The notes beneath the pieces were generated by a model. That model was not told where the DNA came from. It did not search any database and saw only the letters and a list, made by a program, of their open reading frames with translations. Made by a program: the position numbers and the translations under genes. Shown here piece by piece: positions 52,189-61,029 of a DNA stretch of 64,000 bases. Within the stretch, counting starts at the first letter, position 1. Each line of letters starts with the position of its first letter. This stretch comes from Thermacetogenium phaeum DSM 12270 (GTDB lineage Bacteria > Bacillota > DSM-12270 > Thermacetogeniales > Thermacetogeniaceae): positions 1,351,001 to 1,415,000 of the forward strand of contig NC_018870.1 in assembly GCF_000305935.1 (NCBI RefSeq), read 5' to 3'.

Positions 52189-53133
52189 CTATTCTACATG
52201 AACTCGAATTCTCCTGCATATGTAATCTTCTATTCTCTTGACTACTTTCTGGTAGTCCGCACCCTGAAGCGAAAACCAGCGGATGCGTGGATCTCTGCGG
52301 AACCAAGTCAACTGCCTTTTCGCATAATTCCTGGTCGCCTTTTTGGTCTCTTGAATAGCTGTGTTCAGATCGTATACTCCGCTTAAATATTTGACAACCT
52401 GTTTATAGCCCAGAGATTGAAACGGCTTTAGCCTCGGGTCATAACCCTTGGCCAGCAACGACTGCACCTCCTGGACCAGACCTTGAGCAAACATTTGATC
52501 GACCCTTTTTTCAATCCTTTTGTAGAGCTCCGCACGGCTGCTGATCAAACCCACCATCGCCAAATGGTAAGAGGTGGTGGTGTTTTTTTTCTGGGCGTAA
52601 CTCGATATCGGTTTTCCGGTCAGGTAGAAGACTTCAAGGGCTCGGGAAATGCGACGAAAATCATTGGGGTGGATTCGAGCAGCAGCAGCAGGGTCGACCT
52701 CTTGAAGCCTCCTGTACAGTTCAGTACCTTTCCCCTCCTCCCATATTGTCCGCAATTTTCGGCGTATTTCTTCCTGCCCCTTCATTTCGGGAAAATGATA
52801 AGGATCGATAACTGCCTGGATGTATAGACCAGTGCCTCCCACCAGAAAGGGGAGCTTTCCTCTGCCGTGGATATCCTCGATCTTTTGACGCGCCAGCTTC
52901 TGAAAATCGGCTACAGAAAAATTATCATCTGGCTCTAATATGTCAAGAAGATGGTGAGGTACACCCCTTTGCTCTTCCGGTGTCAGCTTGGCAGTACCGA
53001 TCCGAAAATACTTGTATAACTGCACCGAGTCGGCAGATATTATCTCCCCGTTTAATCGAAGAGCGAGCTCGACTGCAATTTTCGATTTACCCACCGCCGT
53101 TGGCCCGGCTATTACAATGAGAGGTGTGGACAT
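52189..53133 (-). CDS. miaA: tRNA dimethylallyltransferase
   Basis: 314-residue MiaA that adds a dimethylallyl group to A37 of tRNAs reading UNN codons. The P-loop is IAGPTAVGKSKIA near 8-20, with DSVQLYKYFRIGTAK near 35-49 and GGTGLYIQAVID near 98-109. Its product i6A37 is the substrate of MiaB, encoded upstream in the same gene group. 17 bp after mutL. Confidence 0.95.
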   Translation of the reverse strand: MSTPLIVIAGPTAVGKSKIAVELALRLNGEIISADSVQLYKYFRIGTAKLTPEEQRGVPHHLLDILEPDDNFSVADFQKLARQKIEDIHGRGKLPFLVGGTGLYIQAVIDPYHFPEMKGQEEIRRKLRTIWEEGKGTELYRRLQEVDPAAAARIHPNDFRRISRALEVFYLTGKPISSYAQKKNTTTSYHLAMVGLISSRAELYKRIEKRVDQMFAQGLVQEVQSLLAKGYDPRLKPFQSLGYKQVVKYLSGVYDLNTAIQETKKATRNYAKRQLTWFRRDPRIRWFSLQGADYQKVVKRIEDYICRRIRVHVE

Positions 53134-53150
53134 CTATATCCATCTCCAAG

Positions 53151-54887
53151 TCAACGGAAAAATCTCTTGTCCAGTTCGCTTTTTGCTAATCTGATATAAG
53201 TAGGCCTCCCGTGGGGGCAGTTATCCGGGTTTGCAGTATCATCCAATTGTTGGAGTATGGCGCGCATCTCTCCAGTAGTTAAAATATCTCCTGCTTTGAC
53301 AGCGCTTTTACAGGCAGACATCATCGCCACCTTCTCGTAAAACTTCATGGGGTTCTCCCGGATGCCCCGTTCTTGCCGTAATACCTCAAGCATTTCCCTG
53401 AAGAGCTGCCCGGGATCATCGTTTAAACCGGGCGGGACAGATATGATTAGAAAACTGCTAGTACCGGCTTCTTTCAACTCATAGCCGACGCCTTTCAAGA
53501 GGTCTTTGTTGTCCAGGTAGATAATTCTCTCCTCCGGACTTAGCCTCACCTCCTGGGGAACGCTCAACTTTTGGGCAAAATACTCTTTGCGCTCCATGTT
53601 CTTCATGATCTCTTCATAGCGAATCCTTTCGTGCGCCGCGTGTTGGTCGATAATGAAAATGTTATCGCCCTTTTCAGCGATGATATACAACCCCTGAGCC
53701 TGCCCGATCAGCCGCATTTCCCGAAAGAACGGCTGCCGGCATTCAGACTCCGGCTTATAAAAAAGGGGAGCACTTTCACAAACAGCACTTTCATTCCGCC
53801 AGTTGTTAAAACCGTTACCAGGTAAGGAATGTACACTGCTGTGATTTTTATGTTCTACAAGGAGCTGATGCGACAACCGACGCTGTGTTTGATAATTAGC
53901 CAGGGTGTTCCTTACCGCTCTATACAGCGCCCTGGCAACCAGGGCCGGGTCGGCAAAGCGAATATCGCTTTTGGTAGGATGAACGTTGACATCAATCGTC
54001 TTCGGTTCCAGATCCAGGTATATGGCGACACATGGATAGTGGCCGCTGGTAACCAGCCCCTCATACGCACTCTCGAGGGCGCGACTGAGATGATAGTTGC
54101 GAACAAGGCGCCTGTTGACGAAGAAGGTTTGATAGTGGCGGCTGGCTCGGGTAAATTGCGGCTTAGAGACAATACCCCGAATCCGAACCCCTTCCCCTTC
54201 ATAAAATATCTCCAAGAAATTATCTTTTGCTTCTTTTCCGTAGAGAATACAGGCTATCTCAATCGGTTCTGCCTGTCCCGGAGTTGCCAGGGAAAGTCTT
54301 TTTCCGGAGTAAAAATTCAAAGCGATCTCCGGGTAGCCGAGGGCAAAACGGCTGAGCAGATCTGCTACTGCAGCTTTTTCAGCTTGGATGCTTTTTAAGA
54401 ACTTGCGGCGTGGCGGACTGTTGAAGAACAGGTCACGAACTATGACCTGGGTGCCATGAGGGCATCCGATGGAAGTTACCTGTTTTTTCTCCCCACCTTC
54501 AACCACAATCCTGGTGCCTGCTATCATCTCCGCTGTTCTCGTGATCAGGGTAAGGCGAGAAACGGAGGCAATGGCCGCCAGCGCTTCTCCGCGAAAACCC
54601 AGAGTTGCCACCCGGTCGAGGTCCCCAGCGTTTCTGATTTTACTTGTAGCATGCCTGGCGATGGCTAGTTCGGCATCTTCACCGGTCATTCCCATACCGT
54701 TATCGATAACTCTGATTTCCTTTAAGCCTGCATCTTCAATTACAACAGTTATCTGTGTGGCCGCGGCATCGATGGCATTTTCCAGGAGTTCTTTGACAAC
54801 CGATACCGGCCTTTCAACAACCTCACCGGCGGCGATCTGATTGACCACCTCCGGCGCCAGAAGCTTGATTATTCCCACAGATCTCAC
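53151..54887 (-). CDS. mutL: DNA mismatch repair protein MutL
   Basis: 578-residue MutL. The N-terminal GHKL ATPase has VVNQIAAGEVVERP, ENAIDA, DNGMGM and RGEALAAIASVSRL. The C-terminal region carries the endonuclease motif DQHAAHERIRYEE at 414-426, plus ACKSAVKAGD and CPHGRPT, the zinc-linked motifs of nicking MutL proteins. So strand incision is done by MutL, as in organisms without MutH. It starts 15 bp after the deacetylase gene rather than directly after mutS. Confidence 0.95.
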   Translation of the reverse strand: MRSVGIIKLLAPEVVNQIAAGEVVERPVSVVKELLENAIDAAATQITVVIEDAGLKEIRVIDNGMGMTGEDAELAIARHATSKIRNAGDLDRVATLGFRGEALAAIASVSRLTLITRTAEMIAGTRIVVEGGEKKQVTSIGCPHGTQVIVRDLFFNSPPRRKFLKSIQAEKAAVADLLSRFALGYPEIALNFYSGKRLSLATPGQAEPIEIACILYGKEAKDNFLEIFYEGEGVRIRGIVSKPQFTRASRHYQTFFVNRRLVRNYHLSRALESAYEGLVTSGHYPCVAIYLDLEPKTIDVNVHPTKSDIRFADPALVARALYRAVRNTLANYQTQRRLSHQLLVEHKNHSSVHSLPGNGFNNWRNESAVCESAPLFYKPESECRQPFFREMRLIGQAQGLYIIAEKGDNIFIIDQHAAHERIRYEEIMKNMERKEYFAQKLSVPQEVRLSPEERIIYLDNKDLLKGVGYELKEAGTSSFLIISVPPGLNDDPGQLFREMLEVLRQERGIRENPMKFYEKVAMMSACKSAVKAGDILTTGEMRAILQQLDDTANPDNCPHGRPTYIRLAKSELDKRFFR

Positions 54888-54902
54888 CTTGCCGAATCTA
54901 AA

Positions 54903-56255
54903 CTAATACTGCAACTCGGATTCTCCGGAGACGGTAAACTGGTGGTAGCGGTCCTGTGGTTTATCTTGTAGATAAATGATATCCAGACCCTCTGGATCCG
55001 CTATCCTTTCTCGATATAGCTCCCGAGCCTCTTCCTGGCAGGAAGGGCAGGCCCGTCGATGCAGAACAATCGCCTGGATTGTACGGATGCGGCCGCTGGG
55101 GTACAATCCGCGCGACCGGATGACTTGATACCCGGGACATCTTTTGCACAACCGGATCTTTTCCTGCTGCTGTTCTCTGATATTGTCCGTGTCGTAGTAG
55201 ATCATCCTGCTGCTCTCAAAAAACTCTTCATCCCAGGGAAAGCCGGCAGCAGCCATTTCCTCCCGGTTGTGCCAGGCATCCTGTAGGTGTTCGACCAAAC
55301 CTTTGAGATAAGCCATATGTTCAGGAGTTTCTCGGAAATTTTCCGGGCGGTAGTCCGGTTCCCGCACCCAGGAGTAATCAATCCCGGCCATCGCCAGAAT
55401 AATTCCCATGTTTACATAAGGCAAGGCAGATTCTATGGCATAACCTCCTTCGAGCACTGCCAGGTCAGGTTTGAGCTTTTCGTTTAACCGGGCATATCCC
55501 CGCGCTGTAAAGCGCATGTTTGCCAGAGGATCTGTGTAATGGTTATCCTGGCCGGCGGAGTTGATAATGATGTCGGGCTGAAACTCTTCGAGGAGTGGAA
55601 GAACCAGCTGATCCAAAACATAGTGGATTCCCTCGTCGGTGGTGTTCGGCAGTAAAGGTATGTTGATGGTTGTTCCATAAGCAGTAGGGCCTCCCAGCTC
55701 ATTGCAGAACCCTGAACCGGGGTAAAGGGTACGCCCATCTTGATGAAAAGATATAAAGAGCACATCGGGGTCGTGGTAGTAGATGTCCTGGGTTCCGTCC
55801 CCGTGGTGGACATCTGTGTCGACGATGGCGATCTTTTGCAGGCCATAGTTCTTACGGAGGTACTCGATCATAATGGCCTCATTGTGAATGTTGCAGAACC
55901 CCCTGTTGCCGTGCACAACGCGCATGGAGTGATGTCCCGGAGGCCTGACCAGCGCAAAACCGTTGTCGATCTCTTTGTTCATGAAGGCGTCCGCTAGAAC
56001 CAAAGTGCCTCCGGCGGCGATCAAATGCGCCTCGGTTATCTGCGCAGATATATCGGGAACGCAGAAATGAACCCTGGCTATATCCTTGTAGTCAGCATTC
56101 CGCGGTTTATACTCTACGATTTCAGGAAGGTCCATGACCCCCTCTTCAAAGAGTTGGTCCCTGGTGTAGAGCAACCTTTCCTCCCGTTCGGGATGGGTGG
56201 GGGTTATCGCCCAATCAAAAGCAGGGAAAAAAACAAGGCCCGTTTTCCGTGACAC
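54903..56255 (-). CDS. Histone deacetylase/acetoin utilization-like hydrolase with C-terminal Cys-rich tail
   Basis: 450-residue class II deacetylase-fold zinc hydrolase. Catalytic residues are visible: RPPGHHSMRVVHGNRGFC, VDTDVHHGDGTQD (zinc ligands), and SAGQDNHYTDPL with LEGGYAIESALP. Bacterial members deacetylate polyamines, acetoin-related or other small amides. Unusually, after the fold (about residue 340) there is a 110-residue extension with two CxxC pairs, CKRCPG and CPSCQE, likely a zinc knuckle. GTG 56255, seven bases after GGAGGG, is preferred over the longer frame. It lies between mutL and a hydantoinase-like gene. Confidence 0.85.
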   Translation of the reverse strand: MSRKTGLVFFPAFDWAITPTHPEREERLLYTRDQLFEEGVMDLPEIVEYKPRNADYKDIARVHFCVPDISAQITEAHLIAAGGTLVLADAFMNKEIDNGFALVRPPGHHSMRVVHGNRGFCNIHNEAIMIEYLRKNYGLQKIAIVDTDVHHGDGTQDIYYHDPDVLFISFHQDGRTLYPGSGFCNELGGPTAYGTTINIPLLPNTTDEGIHYVLDQLVLPLLEEFQPDIIINSAGQDNHYTDPLANMRFTARGYARLNEKLKPDLAVLEGGYAIESALPYVNMGIILAMAGIDYSWVREPDYRPENFRETPEHMAYLKGLVEHLQDAWHNREEMAAAGFPWDEEFFESSRMIYYDTDNIREQQQEKIRLCKRCPGYQVIRSRGLYPSGRIRTIQAIVLHRRACPSCQEEARELYRERIADPEGLDIIYLQDKPQDRYHQFTVSGESELQY

Positions 56256-56256
56256 T

Positions 56257-57936
56257 TCAATTCCCTCCTTCTTCCCACTCAACGAGGACACCTGTTGGAA
56301 ACTGAACGCAAACATCGATCAGGCGCCCTGTGGTTCTCCATCCGCGCACCATGTTAAACAATTCACTGTAGATGATTTCCGGTTCGTCATCTGTAATGAT
56401 GCCCAATTTTTTACCCTCCTCTTTGAGCCTGCCCAGCGCAAATTTTTCGGCGTCCTGCAGGGAATGCAGCGGCTCCGGAATTCTTTCTTGAACCCCGTTT
56501 TCTTCAATGAAATAGAAATTTCTCTCTGTATCGAAGTGGAAAGTCAAGCGGAGGTTTACCCTTGCCAGCGCGGCTCCAATCGCATTGGCCACTTCTGCAT
56601 GCTGTGGAATCACGGGGCGGCAATCCATTTCTTTGCTTAAAAGAGGAATCAGCGCCGGAGAGGCGGCACCTATTCCTACCAGGTTCTGGGGACGCACCTT
56701 TCTTTTCTGCCGCAGTTCCCAGATCCGGTATGCCGGCTCCTGTTCCCAGGCCAAAAACATCGAATTGATCTCCGCTGTGATACGCCTGACCATCATCTTT
56801 AAAGTTAACTCCGCAGTCCGGTTGACCGAAAGACCCAGGTCCTTCCCGAGGATCTTCATGGCGTCAATGGCCTTGTCCTTATCTCCGATGTCCGTCAGCC
56901 CTGCTACCCTCATGGCATCGGTCGGAGTCGGCTGAGGGCCGCCAAGGCAGTAGGCAGGCCCCTCCCGGTAAGGCAGGATCTCCAGGCTTCCGTTTCGCAC
57001 CCGAAGGCAGCTGTCCCCTCCGACGGCCACCGATTTCGTTGCAAAGGCTCGGACATGTGTCAGTTGATCGTCGATCCGCGCTCCCTTGGAAGCCAGGAGC
57101 GGAGTTCCTGTGAGAATCAAAGCCAGGTCTGTTGTCGTACCGCCGATATCAATTACTACCGATGTCTGTTTTCTGGGCGTAAGGGCGAGTACACCCATTG
57201 TACTGGCTGCCGGTCCGGAAAAGATGGTTTCAACCGGTTTAGCTGCCGACTGCTCTAAGGGCAGCGTCCCTCCGTCAGCCTTTAAGATGTAAAGGGGGGC
57301 TTTAATCCCTCTCCGATGCAACAGTTCCTGCACTTCGGAATAAAACTCCCGAAAGCGCCTTTGGGTGGCCAATGTCAGGAGTGTAGTGTAAACACGCCGG
57401 GGATAGTTGAGCCGTCCTGTAACCTGGTGTCCCATGATGACCTCCAGGTCCGGAATATGTTCCTGCAGGTAAGTAGCGACTTTTTGTTCATGTTTATTAT
57501 TGCGTTGAGAAAATTTGCCTACTACGGCAATACGTCGTACCCCCGAATCCTTGATCTTTTCCATGCACTCTTTAAGCTCCTGTTCGTTCAGGGGTTCGAT
57601 CTCTCTTCCACGATAATCGATTGCTCCGGATAGTGAAATGGTAAGGGGAACCTGATAGTCGAACGTATCTGGATTGAGGCCTGGCCCCGGGATCAACACC
57701 AGGGCGACCGGTTCGATCCTCCTGGTGGCGATTAAATTGGTTATCAAGGTAGTACTCAGGACAATGCGCTCGATAGCCCTCCCTTTTGCTTCTTCAAGCA
57801 AGGGATCAAGAGCGGCCAGGAGAGAGTTCAACAGCTTCTCATAGTCGGTTGGAGTTTTAACTTTTTTGATTATTTCTCTTCCTTCAAGTAGAACAGCATC
57901 CGTATAGGTGCCGCCTACATCCAGACCGATAAGCAA
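56257..57936 (-). CDS. Hydantoinase/oxoprolinase family protein (HyuA-like)
   Basis: 559-residue ASKHA-fold ATPase of the hydantoinase A/oxoprolinase family. Phosphate loops are IGLDVGGTYTDAVLLEG near 3-19 and VVIDIGGTTTDLALI near 260-274; FSGPAASTMG and GGDSCLRVRNG are also typical. Members open hydantoin or 5-oxoproline rings or carboxylate ketones, but a HyuB partner is missing here and the substrate is unknown. TTG 57936 start. 27 bp after mutS and 1 bp before the deacetylase gene, so all are likely co-transcribed. Confidence 0.85.
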   Translation of the reverse strand: MLIGLDVGGTYTDAVLLEGREIIKKVKTPTDYEKLLNSLLAALDPLLEEAKGRAIERIVLSTTLITNLIATRRIEPVALVLIPGPGLNPDTFDYQVPLTISLSGAIDYRGREIEPLNEQELKECMEKIKDSGVRRIAVVGKFSQRNNKHEQKVATYLQEHIPDLEVIMGHQVTGRLNYPRRVYTTLLTLATQRRFREFYSEVQELLHRRGIKAPLYILKADGGTLPLEQSAAKPVETIFSGPAASTMGVLALTPRKQTSVVIDIGGTTTDLALILTGTPLLASKGARIDDQLTHVRAFATKSVAVGGDSCLRVRNGSLEILPYREGPAYCLGGPQPTPTDAMRVAGLTDIGDKDKAIDAMKILGKDLGLSVNRTAELTLKMMVRRITAEINSMFLAWEQEPAYRIWELRQKRKVRPQNLVGIGAASPALIPLLSKEMDCRPVIPQHAEVANAIGAALARVNLRLTFHFDTERNFYFIEENGVQERIPEPLHSLQDAEKFALGRLKEEGKKLGIITDDEPEIIYSELFNMVRGWRTTGRLIDVCVQFPTGVLVEWEEGGN

Positions 57937-57963
57937 TTGTGATCACCCGCCTGTAAAACTTAT

Positions 57964-60609
57964 TTATTGTTCTCTGCGACCTCTTTTTCTGAAGTGGCCG
58001 GTTTCTTTCGTCTGAGCAAGCCGTTGCTGCCAGTTGGAAAGGGTGTTCAACGCCTCCAATGGTGTCATTTGGACTAGATTGAGGTTTTGTAGTTCTTTAA
58101 GGATGGCACTTCTCTCGTCGAAGAGCACCAGTTGAACCGGTGCGGATCTTACGTCCTCTGTCCTTTTGCCCGATTTATTACCGCTCCCGCCCTCCATAGA
58201 GGCGGCAACCTCCTGGGCGCGCTGGACCAGTTCCTCAGGAAGGTGGGCCAGACGGGCAACCTGGATGCCGTAGCTTTTATCTGTACCGCCGGGCACCACC
58301 TTATGCAGGAAAACGATATTCTGTCCCTCCTCTTGAACGGCGACGGAGCAATTGGCAACCCCATGCAATATATCCGCCAGTTGTGTCAGCTGGTGGTAGT
58401 GGGTCGCAAAGATTGTCCGCGCCCCGATCTTATCATGGATGTATTCTATGATCGCCCAGGCGATACCGATACCGTCGAAGGTGCCTGTACCGCGCCCGAT
58501 CTCATCGAGCACAATGAAACTCCTCTCTGTGGCATGATGGACGATATAAGAAACCTCGTTCATCTCCATCATAAAGGTGCTCTGCCCTTTTCCCAAATCA
58601 TCAAATGCTCCGGCGCGCACGAAGACACGATCGACGATGCCGATTTCGGCCTCATCGGCAGGAACGAGTGACCCGCACTGGGCCATCAGAACAATCAGGG
58701 CCATCTGCCGCATATACGTTGACTTCCCGGCCATGTTGGGGCCGGTTAAGATCAGAATTCGGTCGGCATCCTCGCCGATTTCCAGATCGTTGGGTACGAA
58801 ACTGCCTTCCGGAAGGAGTTGCTCCAAGACCGGATGGCGACCGTTTTTAATTCTGATAACTCCAGAATTGTTGATTTTTGGCTTTGTATAATGGTAGCGC
58901 GCGGCCGTTTCCGCAAATGACACCAGGCAGTCGATACGGGCAATGATTCCGGCGTTTCTGCGGATCTTCTCGGAGGCTTCACCTACCTGACGGCGGATAT
59001 CTAGAAAGATTTGATATTCCAGGTCCTGTAGGCGCTCTGTAGCACCGAGAAAGAGCGCCTCCTGCTCCTTGAGTTCCGTGGTGATAAACCGTTCAGCCTG
59101 AGTTAGCGTCTGCTTTCTGATATAATCACCGGGGACGAGGTGCAGGTTGGGTTTTGTCACCTCAATATAGTAACCGAAGACCTTGTTGTAATCTATTTTC
59201 AAAGACTTGATGCCGGTGCGAACGCGCTCTCTTGCCTCCAGCTTGCGGATCCAGTCTTCACCTTCGGCGATCATATTCCGCAGTTTATCAACTTCGGGGT
59301 GATAACCCGTTCTGATGATACCACCGTTTTTCAGATTAGCTGGCGGATCATCTATCAGGGCGGAGAATAGCATTTCCTTGATGTCGGCCACGGGGTCCAG
59401 TTCTACTCCAGCTTCTCGAAGCATTTTGCTCTTCGCCTGGCCCAAAATTTCTTTAAGATCGGGTATTACCTGTAAAGATTTGGCCAGACCCAACAGATCC
59501 CTGGGGCCGGCCAGCTGCCAGTCGACCCGGCTGATGATCCGTTCTAGATCATAGATCTTTTTCAGACATTCTTGCAGCTCATTGCGTAAAAAAAAGCTGC
59601 CTGCGAGTTCTTCGACAGCTTCCTGCCTTGCCTCAATCTCCTCGATATCCAGCAAGGGGGACTCTAACCAGTATCGTAACAGTCGCGTTCCCATACCGGT
59701 TAAGGTACGATCCAATGCCCAAAAGAGGCTGCCCTCCCTTTTTCCATCCCGGAGAGTTCTAAAAAGCTCCATATTTCTTCTGGTCATGGCGTCGATATAC
59801 ATGCAACTCTTGGGCGTGTATACCGACAGGTCCTTAAAAGGGAGGGTGCTCGTTTTCTGGGTTTCCATAATGTAAGAAAGAAGGTTTGCTGCCGAAACCA
59901 GCCCCGTTTCGAAGGCATCACGGTCGATGCCGATCAGATTCTCCTGCCCAAACTGCCTGGTGACAAGCTCCCAAGCGACCTGACCGTTAATTTCCTTATT
60001 CAACCTGGTTATGTTCAAGCCCTTGCTTTCCCAGTAGTCCTCCATCAATGGTTCGAAAAACGCTGCCTGGTCGCTGCGAATGATGCATTCCGCCGGTTGT
60101 AAACGGCTGAGGAGGTCGCGCAGATATTCAGCCGCTGCTGTTTCGGAAAACTGGGTCATCTGAAATTTCCCCGTACTGATATCACTCCAGGCACAACCTA
60201 TGCTTTCTTTTTTCCGGTATAGGGAAATAATATAATTGTTTTCTCCCTGCTCGAGATAAGCCGGTTCGAGAACTGTTCCAGGGGTAATCACCCGAACGAC
60301 ATCTCTCTTAACGATTCCTTTTCCCGGCTTTGCTTCTTCCAGCTGTTCACAGATGGCTATTTTATAGCCTTTTTCCAGTAGGCGCTTGAGGTAACCATCT
60401 ACCGCATGATAAGGCACGCCGCACATGGGCACTTTTTTATCTTTGGAAACGCCGCGGCTGGTAAGAACTATTTCCAGTTCTTTGGATGCCTTGATGGCAT
60501 CCTCTCCGAACAGCTCATAGAAATCCCCCAGGCGGAAGAAAAGCAGGCAATCAGGGTATTTATTTTTGATCGATTGATACTGATTCATTAAGGGTGTTGT
60601 ATTGCCCAC
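57964..60609 (-). CDS. mutS: DNA mismatch repair protein MutS
   Basis: 881-residue MutS. The mismatch-binding domain has the FxE-type motif (FRLGDFYELFGEDA near 25-38). Lever and clamp domains occupy the middle. The ATPase has Walker A (GPNMAGKSTYMRQMA near 623-637), FMMEMNEVSYIVHHAT, Walker B (IVLDEIGRGTGTFDG) and FATHYHQLTQLAD. It recognises mispairs and recruits MutL, encoded two genes downstream in the same direction. Confidence 0.96.
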   Translation of the reverse strand: MGNTTPLMNQYQSIKNKYPDCLLFFRLGDFYELFGEDAIKASKELEIVLTSRGVSKDKKVPMCGVPYHAVDGYLKRLLEKGYKIAICEQLEEAKPGKGIVKRDVVRVITPGTVLEPAYLEQGENNYIISLYRKKESIGCAWSDISTGKFQMTQFSETAAAEYLRDLLSRLQPAECIIRSDQAAFFEPLMEDYWESKGLNITRLNKEINGQVAWELVTRQFGQENLIGIDRDAFETGLVSAANLLSYIMETQKTSTLPFKDLSVYTPKSCMYIDAMTRRNMELFRTLRDGKREGSLFWALDRTLTGMGTRLLRYWLESPLLDIEEIEARQEAVEELAGSFFLRNELQECLKKIYDLERIISRVDWQLAGPRDLLGLAKSLQVIPDLKEILGQAKSKMLREAGVELDPVADIKEMLFSALIDDPPANLKNGGIIRTGYHPEVDKLRNMIAEGEDWIRKLEARERVRTGIKSLKIDYNKVFGYYIEVTKPNLHLVPGDYIRKQTLTQAERFITTELKEQEALFLGATERLQDLEYQIFLDIRRQVGEASEKIRRNAGIIARIDCLVSFAETAARYHYTKPKINNSGVIRIKNGRHPVLEQLLPEGSFVPNDLEIGEDADRILILTGPNMAGKSTYMRQMALIVLMAQCGSLVPADEAEIGIVDRVFVRAGAFDDLGKGQSTFMMEMNEVSYIVHHATERSFIVLDEIGRGTGTFDGIGIAWAIIEYIHDKIGARTIFATHYHQLTQLADILHGVANCSVAVQEEGQNIVFLHKVVPGGTDKSYGIQVARLAHLPEELVQRAQEVAASMEGGSGNKSGKRTEDVRSAPVQLVLFDERSAILKELQNLNLVQMTPLEALNTLSNWQQRLAQTKETGHFRKRGRREQ

Positions 60610-60628
60610 TTTCCCACACCTCGACAGA

Positions 60629-61000
60629 TTACATGCAGCCTGAGCAATCGCCGGAGCAACCGGAAGAACAGGATTCCCCTCTCAGGATCTTGTTGATAAT
60701 GGTATTTACCTGTTGCAGCAGTGACTGGAAGCGTTTCTGAGCTGCAAAATAGGCCTGAATATTTTTGTTTTCCTTCACTTTTTGCTGGAGTTGATTGAAG
60801 GACTCCCATTCTTCATCGCTGACTTCTTCTCCGGCATCCTGTGCTTTTTTGATCATTTCGAATCGCTGCTGAAATTCACTGATCAAATTTCGTGATTCCA
60901 GATCCCGTTCCAGATTGATCTCCGCCGCCTGTAAAATAGTTGCTTCTTCCGTGTCCCGGAGAGCATACCCCAACTCCTGAGCTTTCTCGATAACAGACAC
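60629..61000 (-). CDS. ricA: RicA/YmcA-type YlbF family protein with Cys-rich tail
   Basis: 123-residue helical protein of the YlbF/YmcA family. Its place between miaB and mutS matches B. subtilis ymcA (ricA). RicA forms the RicAFT complex, which carries iron-sulfur clusters and directs RNase Y processing. The end of the protein, SCSSGCSGDCSGCM, has four cysteines that could be cluster ligands. GTG 61000 follows GGGAGGTGG; the frame is open to 61099 but that lies within miaB. Confidence 0.85.
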   Translation of the reverse strand: MSVIEKAQELGYALRDTEEATILQAAEINLERDLESRNLISEFQQRFEMIKKAQDAGEEVSDEEWESFNQLQQKVKENKNIQAYFAAQKRFQSLLQQVNTIINKILRGESCSSGCSGDCSGCM

Positions 61001-61029
61001 TAAGATCCACCTCCCATAGTTTCTATAAG

